Shown here: piece after piece, positions 8,222-16,879 of the stretch
Position numbering within the stretch: the first letter of the stretch is position 1
Layout: every line of letters starts with the position of its first letter
Source of the DNA: Streptomyces sp. NBC_00490
Lineage (GTDB): Bacteria > Actinomycetota > Actinomycetes > Streptomycetales > Streptomycetaceae
Assembly (NCBI RefSeq): GCF_036013645.1
Contig: NZ_CP107869.1
Coordinates: 5,642,001 to 5,706,000 of the forward strand
Length of the DNA stretch: 64,000 nucleotides
Direction: 5' to 3'
Notes under the pieces: model-generated
The model's database searches: none
What the model saw: only the letters and a program-made list of their open reading frames with translations
Told to the model about the DNA's origin: nothing
Translations under genes and position numbers: made by a program

Positions 8222-8919
8222 ACCGGCACGCGCAGTCGGCGGTCATGTTCCTGCTCGGCGCGACCCTGCTGCACGCGGGCAGCACCGACCTGTACCTCCG
8301 CTACGTCAAGGCGGGCCTGCGCCCGCTGCTGCTGCTCTCCGGCGCGGTCCTGATCGCGGCGGCGGTGGCGACGCTCTGGTACGAGCGGCGCGCCGGCCAC
8401 GCGGAACATCACCACGAGCCCCGGATCTCCTGGCTCCTGGCCCTCCCCGTCCTCGCCCTCGTCCTGGTCGCCCCGCCGGCCCTCGGCTCGTACAGTGCGA
8501 TGCGCACGGGTACGGCCCTGCAGCAGGCGTACGGCTATGACGACCTGCCCGCCGAGGGGCCGCTCCGCCTCGGCGTGGCCGACTACGCGGGCCGCGCGGT
8601 CTACGACCACGGGCGGTCCCTGAAGAACCGCGAGATCAAGGTCACCGGCTTCGTCGCCCTGGACCGGGCGGGCCACCCCTATCTCGTCCGCATGGCCCTC
8701 AACTGCTGTGCCGCCGACGCCCAGCCGGTGAAGGTCGCCCTCACCGGCACGATCCCGCCGGTCCTGCGCCCGGACGCCTGGCTGGAGGTCACCGGCACCT
8801 ACACGCCCCAGCGGACCGAGGACCCGGTGAACAACGGCCCGATCCCGTATCTGTTGGTCACCTCGTCACGGCCGGTGACGGCGCCCGCGGACCCGTACGA
8901 CGAGACGTGGAACAAATGA
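8218..8919 (+). CDS. TIGR03943-type putative permease subunit
   Basis: This 233-residue protein is the usual partner of the upstream YraQ-type permease (TIGR03943 family). Three or four membrane helices in the first 100 residues (SAVMFLLGATLLHAG and LLLLSGAVLIAAAVATLW) are followed by a short His-rich stretch (HAEHHHEP) and an outer domain with MALNCCAADA, where the paired cysteines may bind a ligand or metal. The start GTG overlaps the permease stop, so the two are translationally coupled. The substrate is unknown; the His cluster and CC pair would suit a metal, which is inference. Confidence 0.83.
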   Translation: MNRHAQSAVMFLLGATLLHAGSTDLYLRYVKAGLRPLLLLSGAVLIAAAVATLWYERRAGHAEHHHEPRISWLLALPVLALVLVAPPALGSYSAMRTGTALQQAYGYDDLPAEGPLRLGVADYAGRAVYDHGRSLKNREIKVTGFVALDRAGHPYLVRMALNCCAADAQPVKVALTGTIPPVLRPDAWLEVTGTYTPQRTEDPVNNGPIPYLLVTSSRPVTAPADPYDETWNK

Positions 8920-8922
8920 CAG

Positions 8923-9771
8923 TCAGGTGGTGAGGCGCGCGAGGGCGGCGGCCTCCGGGGTGCCCTCCTCCGCGCTGAACACATGCAGCACGAGCCCGGA
9001 CTCGCCCGGCCCGGCGGGCACATGCAGCGTCTCGAAGTCCAACTCCAGCAGCCCTACGACGGGATGCCGCAGTCGTTTGCGCCCGGCGGCGCACATCGTG
9101 ACCTCACCGGAGTCCCAGATCCGCCGGAAGTCGGCGCTCTCGGCGCCCAGTTCGGCGATCAGCGCACCCAGCTCACCGTCGCCCGGATAGCGCCCGGCGG
9201 AGACCCGCAACTGCCCCACCGCCTCGGCGGCCCGGTCCTGCCAGTCGGGATGGAGGTCACGGGCGGCGGGGTCGAGAAAGAGGAACCGGGCGTTGTTGGG
9301 ATCGCGCCGCCCCGACACGTCGAGGCCGCCCATGAGCGCGGCCCCCAGCCGGTTCCAGGCGACGACGTCGAGACGGTGGTCGGTGGCGAAGACGGGCAGC
9401 CGGTCCATGGCGTCGAGCGCGCGCCGCAGCCCGGGGCCGATCCGGGTGGCCGGCACGGGCTCGTGCCGCCCGGCGGCGAGGGTGTCGAGATGCCGCCGCT
9501 CCGCCGCGTCGAGACCGAGCGCCCGCGCCAGCGCGTCCAGCACCTCGGCGGACGGCTGGGTGGCCCGTCCCTGCTCGAGACGGACGTAGTAGTCCACGCT
9601 GATCCCGGCGAGCTGCGCCAACTCCTCGCGCCGCAGCCCCTGTACCCGGCGCCGTTTGTTCCCCACGACCCCGGCCACACCGCCGATCCCCGCCTGCTCC
9701 GGCGCGACCCGCCCGCGACGGGCCCGCAGAAACCCACCGAGGGCCCGCTGACCGTCGTAGCTCACATCCAT
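8923..9771 (-). CDS. XRE-family regulator with MmyB-like ligand domain
   Basis: This 282-residue transcriptional regulator has an N-terminal helix-turn-helix (residues about 10-75, with GLRREELAQLAGISVDYYVRLEQGR) and a C-terminal MmyB-like region thought to bind small ligands (VFATDHRLDVVAWNRLGAAL, then FLFLDPAARDLHPDW). It is divergent from a flavodoxin-fold oxidoreductase across 98 bases, a common regulator-target layout in Streptomyces, so local control of that gene is likely. The ATG at 9771 was chosen over the further ATG at 9801 because the family consensus starts at about MDVSYDGQRALGGFLRARR. Confidence 0.88.
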   Translation of the reverse strand: MDVSYDGQRALGGFLRARRGRVAPEQAGIGGVAGVVGNKRRRVQGLRREELAQLAGISVDYYVRLEQGRATQPSAEVLDALARALGLDAAERRHLDTLAAGRHEPVPATRIGPGLRRALDAMDRLPVFATDHRLDVVAWNRLGAALMGGLDVSGRRDPNNARFLFLDPAARDLHPDWQDRAAEAVGQLRVSAGRYPGDGELGALIAELGAESADFRRIWDSGEVTMCAAGRKRLRHPVVGLLELDFETLHVPAGPGESGLVLHVFSAEEGTPEAAALARLTT

Positions 9772-9869
9772 GAACTCCAGTATGCGTGGCCCTGCCAACA
9801 CCAGGATCGACGATCCGCCGGTCGAAGAGGGTTCTGGCTGTGGCCGGGGAGCCGGGCGAACCTGACGTC

Positions 9870-10631
9870 ATGAAGAAGATCCTGATCGTCAGCGCCCACC
9901 CCGATCCCCGTTCCCTGAACAGGGCGTTGACGACGTTCGCGGCGGACCACCTGCGCGAGGCGGGCCACGAGGTACGGCTCTCCGACCTCTACGCGATGAA
10001 GTGGAAGCCGACGGTCGACGCCGACGACTACCCCGACCACACCCCGGACCACCGCCTCCACGTCATGGCAGCCTCCGAACAGGCCACACTGGAAGGCCGC
10101 TTGAGCCCGGACGTCGTCGCGGAACAGGAGAAGATCCGCTGGTCGGACGCGGTGGTCCTGCAGTTCCCGATGTGGTGGTTCTCGGCACCGGCGATCCTGA
10201 AGGGCTGGATCGACCGGGTCTTCACCAGCGGCTTCGCCTACGGCCCCCAGGTCCCGCCGCCGTACGCCGAGAGCGCGTTGACGGGCCGCCGGGCCCTGTT
10301 GTCGGTGACGCTGGGCGCCAGGGAGTCGTCCTTCTCGGACCGGGGCATCCACGGCCGCCTCACGGACGTACTGCACCCCCTGCAGCACGGCCTGTTCTGG
10401 TTCACGGGCATGACCCCGCTGGAGCCCTTCGCGGTCTACGACGCCAACGAGCTACCGGAAGACCGCTTCCAGTCGGCCCGACAGGCCTACGCGAGGCGCC
10501 TGGACACCCTCTTCACCGCCGACCCGGTCCCCTTCCGGTCCCTGACGGGCGGGGACTACGACCGAGCCATGCGACTGCTGCCGGGCAGGGAGCGACCGGG
10601 GACGACGGGCCTGGACCTGCACGTCCGCTAG
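9870..10631 (+). CDS. NAD(P)H:quinone oxidoreductase, flavodoxin-like fold
   Basis: This 253-residue protein has the NQO1/MdaB-like flavodoxin fold. It opens with MKKILIVSAHPDPRSLNRAL, a phosphate-binding loop for FMN or FAD, and has VVLQFPMWWFSAPAILKGWIDRVF, the hallmark segment at the flavin and quinone site, then SVTLGARES. It probably performs two-electron reduction of quinones or similar electrophiles in the cytosol. It is divergent from the XRE/MmyB regulator, which may control it. Confidence 0.9.
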   Translation: MKKILIVSAHPDPRSLNRALTTFAADHLREAGHEVRLSDLYAMKWKPTVDADDYPDHTPDHRLHVMAASEQATLEGRLSPDVVAEQEKIRWSDAVVLQFPMWWFSAPAILKGWIDRVFTSGFAYGPQVPPPYAESALTGRRALLSVTLGARESSFSDRGIHGRLTDVLHPLQHGLFWFTGMTPLEPFAVYDANELPEDRFQSARQAYARRLDTLFTADPVPFRSLTGGDYDRAMRLLPGRERPGTTGLDLHVR

Positions 10632-10654
10632 CCGACGAGCCCGCTGGAGGCCGC

Positions 10655-10939
10655 TCAGTGCTGGTAGGGCTGCTGCTGCGGCTGCCCGTACGCCTGCTGC
10701 CCACCCGCGGCCTGCGCCTGCAACTGCTCGGCCTGCTCCTTGGTGACCTTCTGCTCCGCACCGCAGAAGGTGCACTGCGTCGTGAACTTCGTCGAGAACG
10801 GGAAGAGCGGCACGAAGAACAACGTGAACTTCGTGACCCGCTTCCGCAGCGTGTGCGCAGCGGGATTGCCGCACTGGCCACAGACGAGGGTGAGTATCGC
10901 GAGCTGGTAGAGGTAGCCCTTGGTGCCGAAGATGATCAT
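10655..10939 (-). CDS. Small zinc-ribbon protein
   Basis: This 94-residue protein starts MIIFGTKGYLYQLAILTLVCGQCGNPAAH and contains two Cys-x2-Cys pairs (CGQC near 20-23 and CTFC near 55-58) forming a zinc-ribbon. The intervening stretch FTLFFVPLFPFSTKF is hydrophobic. The tail is rich in Gln, Gly and Tyr. Proteins of this form are common and uncharacterised in Streptomyces. The ATG at 10939 fits the family start; an extra in-frame ATG lies upstream. It faces the oxidoreductase gene tail to tail. Confidence 0.85.
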   Translation of the reverse strand: MIIFGTKGYLYQLAILTLVCGQCGNPAAHTLRKRVTKFTLFFVPLFPFSTKFTTQCTFCGAEQKVTKEQAEQLQAQAAGGQQAYGQPQQQPYQH

Positions 10940-11042
10940 GCGGGGTCCTTTCGGGGTGGTACCCACCTGTCTGCCTGCCGACTCAGGTTACGGCCGCCCC
11001 CTGTGGCCCATCAGCACACGAGCCACATCGCACAAAACAGGC

Positions 11043-11072
11043 GAGGCACCTAGGAACGTTCCTAGGTGCCTC
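11043..11072 (-). terminator. Perfect 30-bp palindrome, probable tRNA terminator
   Basis: Arms of 15 bases (GAGGCACCTAGGAAC and its exact complement) meet with no spacer. The palindrome lies 17 bases past the 3' end of the tRNA-Pro gene in its direction of transcription, so it most likely ends that transcript. It contains an AACGTT centre and AvrII-like CCTAGG sites. Confidence 0.7.
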
Positions 11073-11089
11073 ACCGGATGCTTCAGCTG

Positions 11090-11163
11090 TCGGGGTGGCG
11101 GGATTTGAACCCACGACCTCTTCGTCCCGAACGAAGCGCGCTGCCAAGCTGCGCTACACCCCG
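11090..11163 (-). tRNA. tRNA-Pro (anticodon CGG)
   Basis: The cloverleaf is complete on the minus strand. A 7-bp acceptor stem (CGGGGTG with CACCCCG) has discriminator A. The D arm is GCGC-AGCTTGGCA-GCGC. The anticodon stem CTTCG/CGAAG encloses loop TTCGGGA with anticodon CGG, which reads proline CCG. The T arm is GTGGG-TTCAAAT-CCCGC. The 3' CCA is not encoded. Length is 74 nt, and no variable-arm oddity is visible. Confidence 0.97.
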
Positions 11164-11205
11164 ATGTCGCTGCTTGTCCTGCTTGTCGCGGCGACGACGT
11201 TTACT

Positions 11206-12003
11206 TTAGCCCACTGGTGGCTGGAGACGAAATCCGGTTTTCGCGCGGTGGTGGGCGCGATGGCGGAGGGGGTTCGGGCGGGCGTGGTCCAGGGCTACGA
11301 GGAGGATGGCGAGGGCGTAGAAGGAGAGGCCGAGGAGGAGGGCGTTGCCGAGGACGCTCTTGTAACCGTGGAGGTCGACGTCGAGGAAGGCGTAGAGGTA
11401 GCGGGCCGGGGTGCCGGGGAGGAGCAATTCGCCCCGGGTGAAGGAGAAGGCCAGATAGGCCATGGGGTAGAGGAGCCAGTTCGCCGCCCGGCGGAGGCGG
11501 AAGCCGCCGGGTGCGGTGAGGAACAGCCAGTCCACGACCGCCGCGATCGGGAGCCCCGTGTGGAGGGCGTGGTTCGCCAGGGACTGCCAGCCCGTCGGGG
11601 GAGCCGTCCCGCCCGTCATCGAGAACGGGGTCGTCGCGTCGGCCAGGAGCAGGTGGTACACCGAGCCCGCGAGCAGGACGTAGAGGAGTGTCGCGCCCGT
11701 CAGGGCGGCCGGCAGCGGGCGGCGGGCGCTCCACGCGCGCTTCGCCGACAGCACCGACACCAGCGCCAGCAGGATCGCGCTCTGGATCGAGAAGTAGCTC
11801 AGCACACGGGCCGGACTGCCGAGGAGCAGGTCGATCGTGACGGCCGCCGCGGCCGCGAGAGCGACCAGCAGGCGGTACACGGCGGCCAGGGGGCGGCGTA
11901 CGGGCGCCACCACCGCCGTGGCGGGGACGGGGGAGGGCAGCAGCGCGGGCATGCCGGGGATCGCGGGAAGGTCCGGGATGTCCCTGGGTATCGGGGTGGT
12001 CAT
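11206..12003 (-). CDS. Pr6Pr family integral membrane protein
   Basis: This 265-residue polytopic protein has about six hydrophobic helices. A proline-rich N-terminus leads to [21 protein letters not shown], followed by a [18 protein letters not shown] segment and [16 protein letters not shown]. The order and these motifs resemble the Pr6Pr/FAR-17a-AIG1-like membrane proteins; their function in bacteria is unknown. It lies just after the tRNA-Pro gene, separated by 42 bases, and is transcribed on the same strand, ahead of the tRNA. Confidence 0.82.
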   Translation of the reverse strand: MTTPIPRDIPDLPAIPGMPALLPSPVPATAVVAPVRRPLAAVYRLLVALAAAAAVTIDLLLGSPARVLSYFSIQSAILLALVSVLSAKRAWSARRPLPAALTGATLLYVLLAGSVYHLLLADATTPFSMTGGTAPPTGWQSLANHALHTGLPIAAVVDWLFLTAPGGFRLRRAANWLLYPMAYLAFSFTRGELLLPGTPARYLYAFLDVDLHGYKSVLGNALLLGLSFYALAILLVALDHARPNPLRHRAHHRAKTGFRLQPPVG

Positions 12004-12130
12004 GCCGTCACGCTAAGCACCCCGGACAAAAGGGGCGATACGGGCGGGCCGTGCGGGTTACCCCACGGCCCGGCACCCACGGCTTAAGCACCCGTACCCG
12101 AGCACTCACGCCCACGCACCCGCGCCGAAA

Positions 12131-13057
12131 CTACCCCCGCGCCACCAGCGTCAACAGCGTCGCCTCCGGCGGGCACGCGAACCGTACCGGCGTGTAGCGG
12201 TTCGTTCCGCACCCCGCCGACACGTGCAGATACGACGTCCGGCCCTCGGCCGTGTGCGTCGACAGACCCTTCACCCGTTCCGTGTCCAGGTCGCAGTTGG
12301 TGACCAGCGCTCCGTAGAAGGGGATGCAGAGCTGCCCGCCGTGCGTGTGGCCGGCGAGGATCAGGGGGTAGCCGTCGGCGGCGTACGCGTCCAGGACGCG
12401 CAGGTACGGCGCGTGGACCACGCCCATCGAGAAGTCCACGGAGGACGATGGGCCGCCGGCCACCTCCGCGTACCGGTCGCGCTTGATGTGCGGGTCGTCC
12501 AGGCCGGTCAGCTCGATCGACATGCCCTCGACCTTCAGGGTGCCGCGGGTGTTGGTCAGGTCGAGCCAGCCCGCGGCGTCGAAACCGTCCCGCAGTTCCT
12601 CCCACGGGTTGTGGACCACGCCCACGGCGGGCGGGTTGCCGTTCAGACCGTGGCGGCCGCTCGTCTTCTCCAGGAGATAGCGGGCGGGGTTGCGGGGCCT
12701 GGGGCCGTAGTAGTCGTTGGAGCCGAAGACGTACGCCCCCGGGAACTCCATCAGCGGACCCAGCGCGTCCAGGACCTCCGGGACGCCCTCGGGGTCCGAG
12801 AGGTTGTCGCCCGTGTTGATCACGAAGTCGGGGCGCAGGCCCGCCAGCGAGCGCAGCCAGCGCTGCTTCTTGCGCTGACCGCCGACCATGTGGATGTCGG
12901 AGACCTGGAGCATGCGCAGGGGACGCATTCCGGCAGGGAGAACGGGGACCGTCACCCGTCGGAGGCGGAAGGAGCGGGCTTCGAAGCCCGCCGCGTACAC
13001 CAGACCGGCGGCGCCAGCCGCCGCGATCGACAGAGGTACTCCGTATCGCGCGCGCAT
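12131..13057 (-). CDS. Metallophosphoesterase
   Basis: This 308-residue calcineurin-like phosphoesterase has the metal-binding motifs in order: QVSDIHMVGG, INTGDNLSD, VFGSNDYYGPR (in place of GNHD/E) and LAGHTHGGQL. An N-terminal hydrophobic segment (about 8-25) suggests membrane anchoring or export, as in YkuE-like members. The substrate is not evident; relatives act on phospholipid-type or UDP-sugar-lipid substrates. It is divergent from yqeY. Confidence 0.92.
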   Translation of the reverse strand: MRARYGVPLSIAAAGAAGLVYAAGFEARSFRLRRVTVPVLPAGMRPLRMLQVSDIHMVGGQRKKQRWLRSLAGLRPDFVINTGDNLSDPEGVPEVLDALGPLMEFPGAYVFGSNDYYGPRPRNPARYLLEKTSGRHGLNGNPPAVGVVHNPWEELRDGFDAAGWLDLTNTRGTLKVEGMSIELTGLDDPHIKRDRYAEVAGGPSSSVDFSMGVVHAPYLRVLDAYAADGYPLILAGHTHGGQLCIPFYGALVTNCDLDTERVKGLSTHTAEGRTSYLHVSAGCGTNRYTPVRFACPPEATLLTLVARG

Positions 13058-13177
13058 GGCCCCATCGTGTCAGACCCGGCAAGTACCTTGTCGCCCGCCG
13101 TCGTTTGAAGCCGTACCCGGGGCGGCCCCCTTAAATCGTTGGGCGTTCGGCCTCGCGCACCTGCGAGAATCAGTCAC

Positions 13178-13645
13178 ATGACCACCAAGCTCAAGTCGAA
13201 GCTGCAGGAAGACCTCACCGCCGCCATCAAGGAGCGCGACGAGCTCCGCTCCTCGACGCTGCGCATGACGCTCGCCGCGATCACCAAGGAGGAGGTCGCG
13301 GGCAAGGAGAAGCGCGAGCTCTCCGACGACGAGGTCCTCAAGGTGATCACCAAGGAGGCGAAGAAGCGCCGCGAGGCGGCGGACGCGTTCGCCGAGGGTG
13401 GTCGTGCCGAGTCGGCCGAGCGGGAGAAGGCGGAGGGCGAGGTCCTCGCCACGTACCTGCCCAAGCAGCTGTCCGACGAGGAGCTGACCGACCTCGTCGC
13501 CCAGGCCGTCCAGGAGGCGAAGGCGGCGGGTGCCGAGGGGCCGCGGGCCATGGGCGCCGTCATGAAGATCGTGAACCCGAAGGTCGCGGGCCTGGCGGAG
13601 GGCGGCCGAGTCGCCGCCACCGTGAAGAAGCTGCTGGCCGGCTGA
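13178..13645 (+). CDS. GatB/YqeY domain-containing protein
   Basis: This 155-residue protein is a stand-alone YqeY domain related to the tRNA-binding tail of GatB amidotransferase. It is mostly helical and Lys/Glu-rich, with the signature TTLKSKLQEDL-like start, RMTLAAITKEEV, AEREKAEGEVLATYLPKQL and GPRAMGAVMKIVNPK. Its cellular role is not settled. I use ATG 13178; the region before it does not look coding. Confidence 0.92.
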   Translation: MTTKLKSKLQEDLTAAIKERDELRSSTLRMTLAAITKEEVAGKEKRELSDDEVLKVITKEAKKRREAADAFAEGGRAESAEREKAEGEVLATYLPKQLSDEELTDLVAQAVQEAKAAGAEGPRAMGAVMKIVNPKVAGLAEGGRVAATVKKLLAG

Positions 13646-13664
13646 CCGGCCGCGCCGAACGGCG

Positions 13665-13718
13665 AACGGCCCCTTCACCGTCGTACAGAGATCTCTCTAC
13701 GACGGTGAAGGGGCCGTT
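13665..13718. terminator. Bidirectional hairpin between yqeY and PBP
   Basis: A perfect 21-bp stem (13665-13685 and 13698-13718) and a 12-base loop sit between two convergent genes. It can serve both strands. The loop itself contains the palindrome AGAGATCTCT. Confidence 0.85.
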
Positions 13719-13729
13719 TCGTCTAGCGG

Positions 13730-16015
13730 CTAGCCGTTGCGGCCGCCGTTGCCGTTGTTGCCCTGGAACAGGTCCTCCGGGATCGAGAAGGTCGGGTCCG
13801 GGAAGGCCCCGCCGTCCGTGCCGCCGTTGTTCTGGCCGCCGTCGTCGTCGCCGTTGTCCCCGTCGCCGTTTCCGTTGCCATTCCCGTTGCCGTTCCCATT
13901 TCCGTCCCCGTCCCCGTCTCCGTCCCCGTTGCCGCGGTCCGGGTTGTCGGGGGGGAGCTGGATGTAGTTGAACGGCGGGGCGTCCTTGCCCGCGAGGGCG
14001 CCGGTCATGGCGTCCTTCCAGATCGGGCCCGGGACCCTGCCGCCGTAGACGAGGTCGTTGTACTCGCCGCCGATCGTGATGTTCTTCATCTCGACCTTCT
14101 GGGAGGCGCTGCCGACCCAGACCGCGCCCGACAGGTTCGGCGTGTAGCCGACGAACCAGGCGTTCTTGCGGGAGTCCGTCGTACCCGTCTTACCGGCGTT
14201 GTCACGGTCGGACAGGCCCGCCGTCTGGCCGGTACCGGAGTCGACCACGCCCTTGAGGAGCTGGTTGACGGTGTCCGCGGTCGTCTCGGACATGGCCCGC
14301 GAGCAGGTCGACTTGGGCACCTCGAGCGACTTCTGCTGCTGGGCGACGCGCTGGGTGATCGACTCGATGGCGACCGGTGTGCAGTACATGCCGCGGGAGG
14401 CGAAGGCGGCGTACGCGGTCGCCATCGTCAGCGGGGAGATGCCCTTGGAGCCCAGCGCGATCGCGGGCACCTCGGGCAGCTTGTCGCCGTTGCCCTGCAC
14501 GACCTGGAGCTTGTTGGTCATGTTGACCACGGGGCACAGGCCGATGTCGGAGATCATCTGCACGAAGTAGGTGTTGACCGAGAGCTCCATCGCCTTGCGC
14601 AGGCGGTAGGGGCCCTTCTCCGACTCCGACTCGTTCTCCAGCTTCTCGCCGTTCAGATTGACCCACGGCTTGCTGTCACAGGTCTGGACGGGGCTCGGGT
14701 ACTCCATCTGGTACGGCGACGAGTACTCCTGGTTGGCCGGCCGGCCCTCCTCCAGCGCGGCCGCCGCGACGAACGGCTTGAACGTCGAACCGGTCGGGAA
14801 GCCGTAGTTGGAGCCGCCCATGCCGTAGCCGACCGAGTAGTTGATCTCGGTCTCGTTCTTGCCGTAGCCGTACGGCTTCGACTGGCCCATGCCGACGATC
14901 TTGCCGGTGCCGGGCTCGACGAGGGTGGCCGCGGCCGCGACCTTGTCCGACTTGTAGACGTGGTCCTTGAGCGAGGCCTGGACCGAGTCCTGCGCCTGCG
15001 GGTCGAGGGTGGTCTTGATCGTCAGACCGCCCTGGTTCCAGACCTTGGCGCGTTCCTCCTTGGTCTTGCCGAAGACCGGGTCGTTCTTGAAGACGGCCTC
15101 GACGTACTTGCAGAAGAAGCTGGCGCCCTTCGCGGCGGTGATGCAGCCGTTCTTGGGCTGGCTGACCTTGAGGCCGAGCTTCTCCTCCTGGGCCTTGGCG
15201 GCCTCCGCGCGGGAGATGTCGCCGACCTCGGCCATGCGCTGCAGCACGATGTTGCGCCGCTTGGTGGCCTCGGCCTCGTCGTTGATCGGGTCGTACCGGC
15301 TGGGCGACTGGACGATGCCCGCGAGCAGCGCCGACTGGGCGAGGGTGAGGTCCTTGGCGGACTTGGAGAAGTAGCGATGGGCGGCGGCCTCGACGCCGTA
15401 GGCCTGCTGGCCGAAGAACGTGATGTTCAGGTAGTTCTCGAGGATCTTCTTCTTGCCCAGCTCCTCCTCGACCTGGATCGCGTACTTCAGTTCGCGGATC
15501 TTGCGGCCGAGGGTCTGCTGGGTGGCCTGGGCGACCTTCGTCGGGTCGTCGCCGGCCTCCTCCACGAAGACGTTCTTCACGTACTGCTGGGTGAGCGTGG
15601 ACGCGCCCTCGGCCACCCCGCTGCTCTGCACGTTCTTGTTGAGCGCGCGCAGCACGCCCTTCAGGTCCACCGCGCCGTGCTGGTAGAAGCGCGAGTCCTC
15701 GATCGCGACGATCGCCTTCTGCATGTACGGCGAGACGTCCTTGAGCTCGACGACCGTGCGGTCGCGCGAGTACACCGTGGCGATCTGGCCGCCCTTGGCG
15801 TCGAGGATCGTGGTGCGCTGGCTCAGCGGCGGCGTCTTCAGATTGGCCGGGAGCTCGTCGAAACTGTCGACCGACCCCTTGGCCGCGAGGCCCAGTGCAC
15901 CGAAGGCGGGCAGGGCGATGCCTGCCAGCACCGCGCCAGAGAGCACGCTGACACCGAGGAACTTGGCGGCCTGCTGGGCGGGGGACAGGCCGCCACCGGA
16001 GCGCTTCTTCGACAT
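13730..16015 (-). CDS. Class A penicillin-binding protein (transglycosylase/transpeptidase)
   Basis: This 761-residue bifunctional peptidoglycan synthase has a short cytosolic tail and membrane anchor (about 19-43), then a GT51 glycosyltransferase domain with EDSRFYQHG (Glu106) and the transpeptidase domain. The catalytic motifs are Ser410-Thr-Phe-Lys413, Ser479-Val-Asn481 and Lys609-Thr-Gly611. The last 80 residues are Pro/Asn/Gly/Asp low complexity. It polymerises and cross-links cell wall outside the membrane. It is divergent from wblA, as I recall for S. coelicolor. A hairpin ends it on the yqeY side. Confidence 0.95.
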   Translation of the reverse strand: MSKKRSGGGLSPAQQAAKFLGVSVLSGAVLAGIALPAFGALGLAAKGSVDSFDELPANLKTPPLSQRTTILDAKGGQIATVYSRDRTVVELKDVSPYMQKAIVAIEDSRFYQHGAVDLKGVLRALNKNVQSSGVAEGASTLTQQYVKNVFVEEAGDDPTKVAQATQQTLGRKIRELKYAIQVEEELGKKKILENYLNITFFGQQAYGVEAAAHRYFSKSAKDLTLAQSALLAGIVQSPSRYDPINDEAEATKRRNIVLQRMAEVGDISRAEAAKAQEEKLGLKVSQPKNGCITAAKGASFFCKYVEAVFKNDPVFGKTKEERAKVWNQGGLTIKTTLDPQAQDSVQASLKDHVYKSDKVAAAATLVEPGTGKIVGMGQSKPYGYGKNETEINYSVGYGMGGSNYGFPTGSTFKPFVAAAALEEGRPANQEYSSPYQMEYPSPVQTCDSKPWVNLNGEKLENESESEKGPYRLRKAMELSVNTYFVQMISDIGLCPVVNMTNKLQVVQGNGDKLPEVPAIALGSKGISPLTMATAYAAFASRGMYCTPVAIESITQRVAQQQKSLEVPKSTCSRAMSETTADTVNQLLKGVVDSGTGQTAGLSDRDNAGKTGTTDSRKNAWFVGYTPNLSGAVWVGSASQKVEMKNITIGGEYNDLVYGGRVPGPIWKDAMTGALAGKDAPPFNYIQLPPDNPDRGNGDGDGDGDGNGNGNGNGNGNGDGDNGDDDGGQNNGGTDGGAFPDPTFSIPEDLFQGNNGNGGRNG
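13850..13935 (-). repeat. Gly-Asn/Gly-Asp dipeptide repeat in PBP tail
   Basis: The coding strand here is a run of six-base units that encode alternating Gly with Asn or Asp near the PBP C-terminus. It is likely a flexible, exported linker. Such a run is prone to slippage in multiples of six bases, keeping the frame. Confidence 0.8.
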
Positions 16016-16507
16016 GGGGGCAGCCTAATCCGTACTCATGAGCGTTCGGAGGGAGCGCTTGCTCCTCGGGATGTTCGGCGGCCTTTTCGCGCGCATGGCA
16101 AAGAGAGCGCCTACCTTCTCATTCGCCGGACACGCGCGCAGGCCTTGGCCTAAGCTGCTCTCAACTGTCACAGCAGTGCGGTCACGTATCAATACGTCCG
16201 GCGACCCCGAATCGTTCCGGAGGTTCCCAACTTTTTGATGGGGACGTGTCCGAATCCGCCTTGTGTGTCACCTGGTGCCCGTTGTGACTCAACTGAACTG
16301 TCCCGCTTTGCCGGGATGATCACGCATGTCGCCAGCTCACTCCCCCGGGTGATCTGCCGCTTACGCATAGTCCGTTCGGGCCATTCAAGATTGGGCCCGA
16401 AGGGGGTGTTGCGCTGTGCCCACCTTCCGTAACGTCCTCAACTGGCGGCGGTGAATATGCCGCTGCCGCCGTGGGGGAGCCTCGATTCGGGAGAGGACGG
16501 CGCCGGT
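16016..16507 (+). promoter_or_regulatory. Long wblA leader and upstream region with inverted repeat
   Basis: About 490 bases lie between the PBP start and the wblA start. A short in-frame-looking ORF at 16038 has no ribosome site or recognisable content. An inverted repeat at 16375-16401 (arms TTCGGGCC and GGCCCGAA, 11-base loop) lies about 107 bases before the wblA ATG. wblA in Streptomyces is known to be developmentally regulated by several factors, so operators are expected here; I cannot identify any one by sequence alone. Confidence 0.45.
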
Positions 16508-16846
16508 ATGGGCTGGGTAACCGACTGGAGTGCGCAGGCGGCCTGCCGCACTACCGATCCAGATGAGCTGTTCGTTCAAGGAGCAGCACAGAACAGGGCC
16601 AAGGCGGTGTGCACCGGATGTCCGGTGCGCACGGAGTGCCTGGCCGACGCGCTCGACAACCGCGTCGAGTTCGGCGTGTGGGGAGGCATGACGGAGCGGG
16701 AACGCCGTGCGCTGCTGCGCAGGCGGCCCACTGTGACCTCCTGGCGCCGGCTCTTGGAGACCGCGCGTACGGAGTACGAGCGAGGGGTCGGCATTCTGCC
16801 CCTCGACGACGATGAGGTGTACGAGAACTACGCGGCGGTGGGCTGA
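16508..16846 (+). CDS. wblA: WblA, WhiB-family iron-sulfur regulator
   Basis: This 112-residue WhiB-like protein ligates a 4Fe-4S cluster with Cys13, Cys35, Cys38 and Cys44, and has the beta-turn GVWGG (56-60) and a basic C-terminal segment RRALLRRRPT that contacts DNA with the housekeeping sigma factor. The sequence and its place beside the PBP and two ArsA-like ATPases match WblA, a pleiotropic regulator of differentiation and repressor of antibiotic production. ATG 16508 has AGAGG upstream; a GTG at 16451 in frame would add 19 residues but lacks a ribosome site. Confidence 0.92.
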   Translation: MGWVTDWSAQAACRTTDPDELFVQGAAQNRAKAVCTGCPVRTECLADALDNRVEFGVWGGMTERERRALLRRRPTVTSWRRLLETARTEYERGVGILPLDDDEVYENYAAVG

Positions 16847-16879
16847 GGGCGGGGCCCCTGGGGGTCCGTCCGCTCCGGC

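Noticed and set aside
7027..8676. In-frame extension of the RCK gene to position 8676 on the minus strand
   Set aside because: It is an open frame antisense to the two permease genes. Its sequence is Arg/Ala/Thr-rich noise, and the conserved protein begins near 7026.
16038..16238. 66-codon ORF upstream of wblA
   Set aside because: No ribosome site and no recognisable content; third-position GC is low. Treated as leader sequence.
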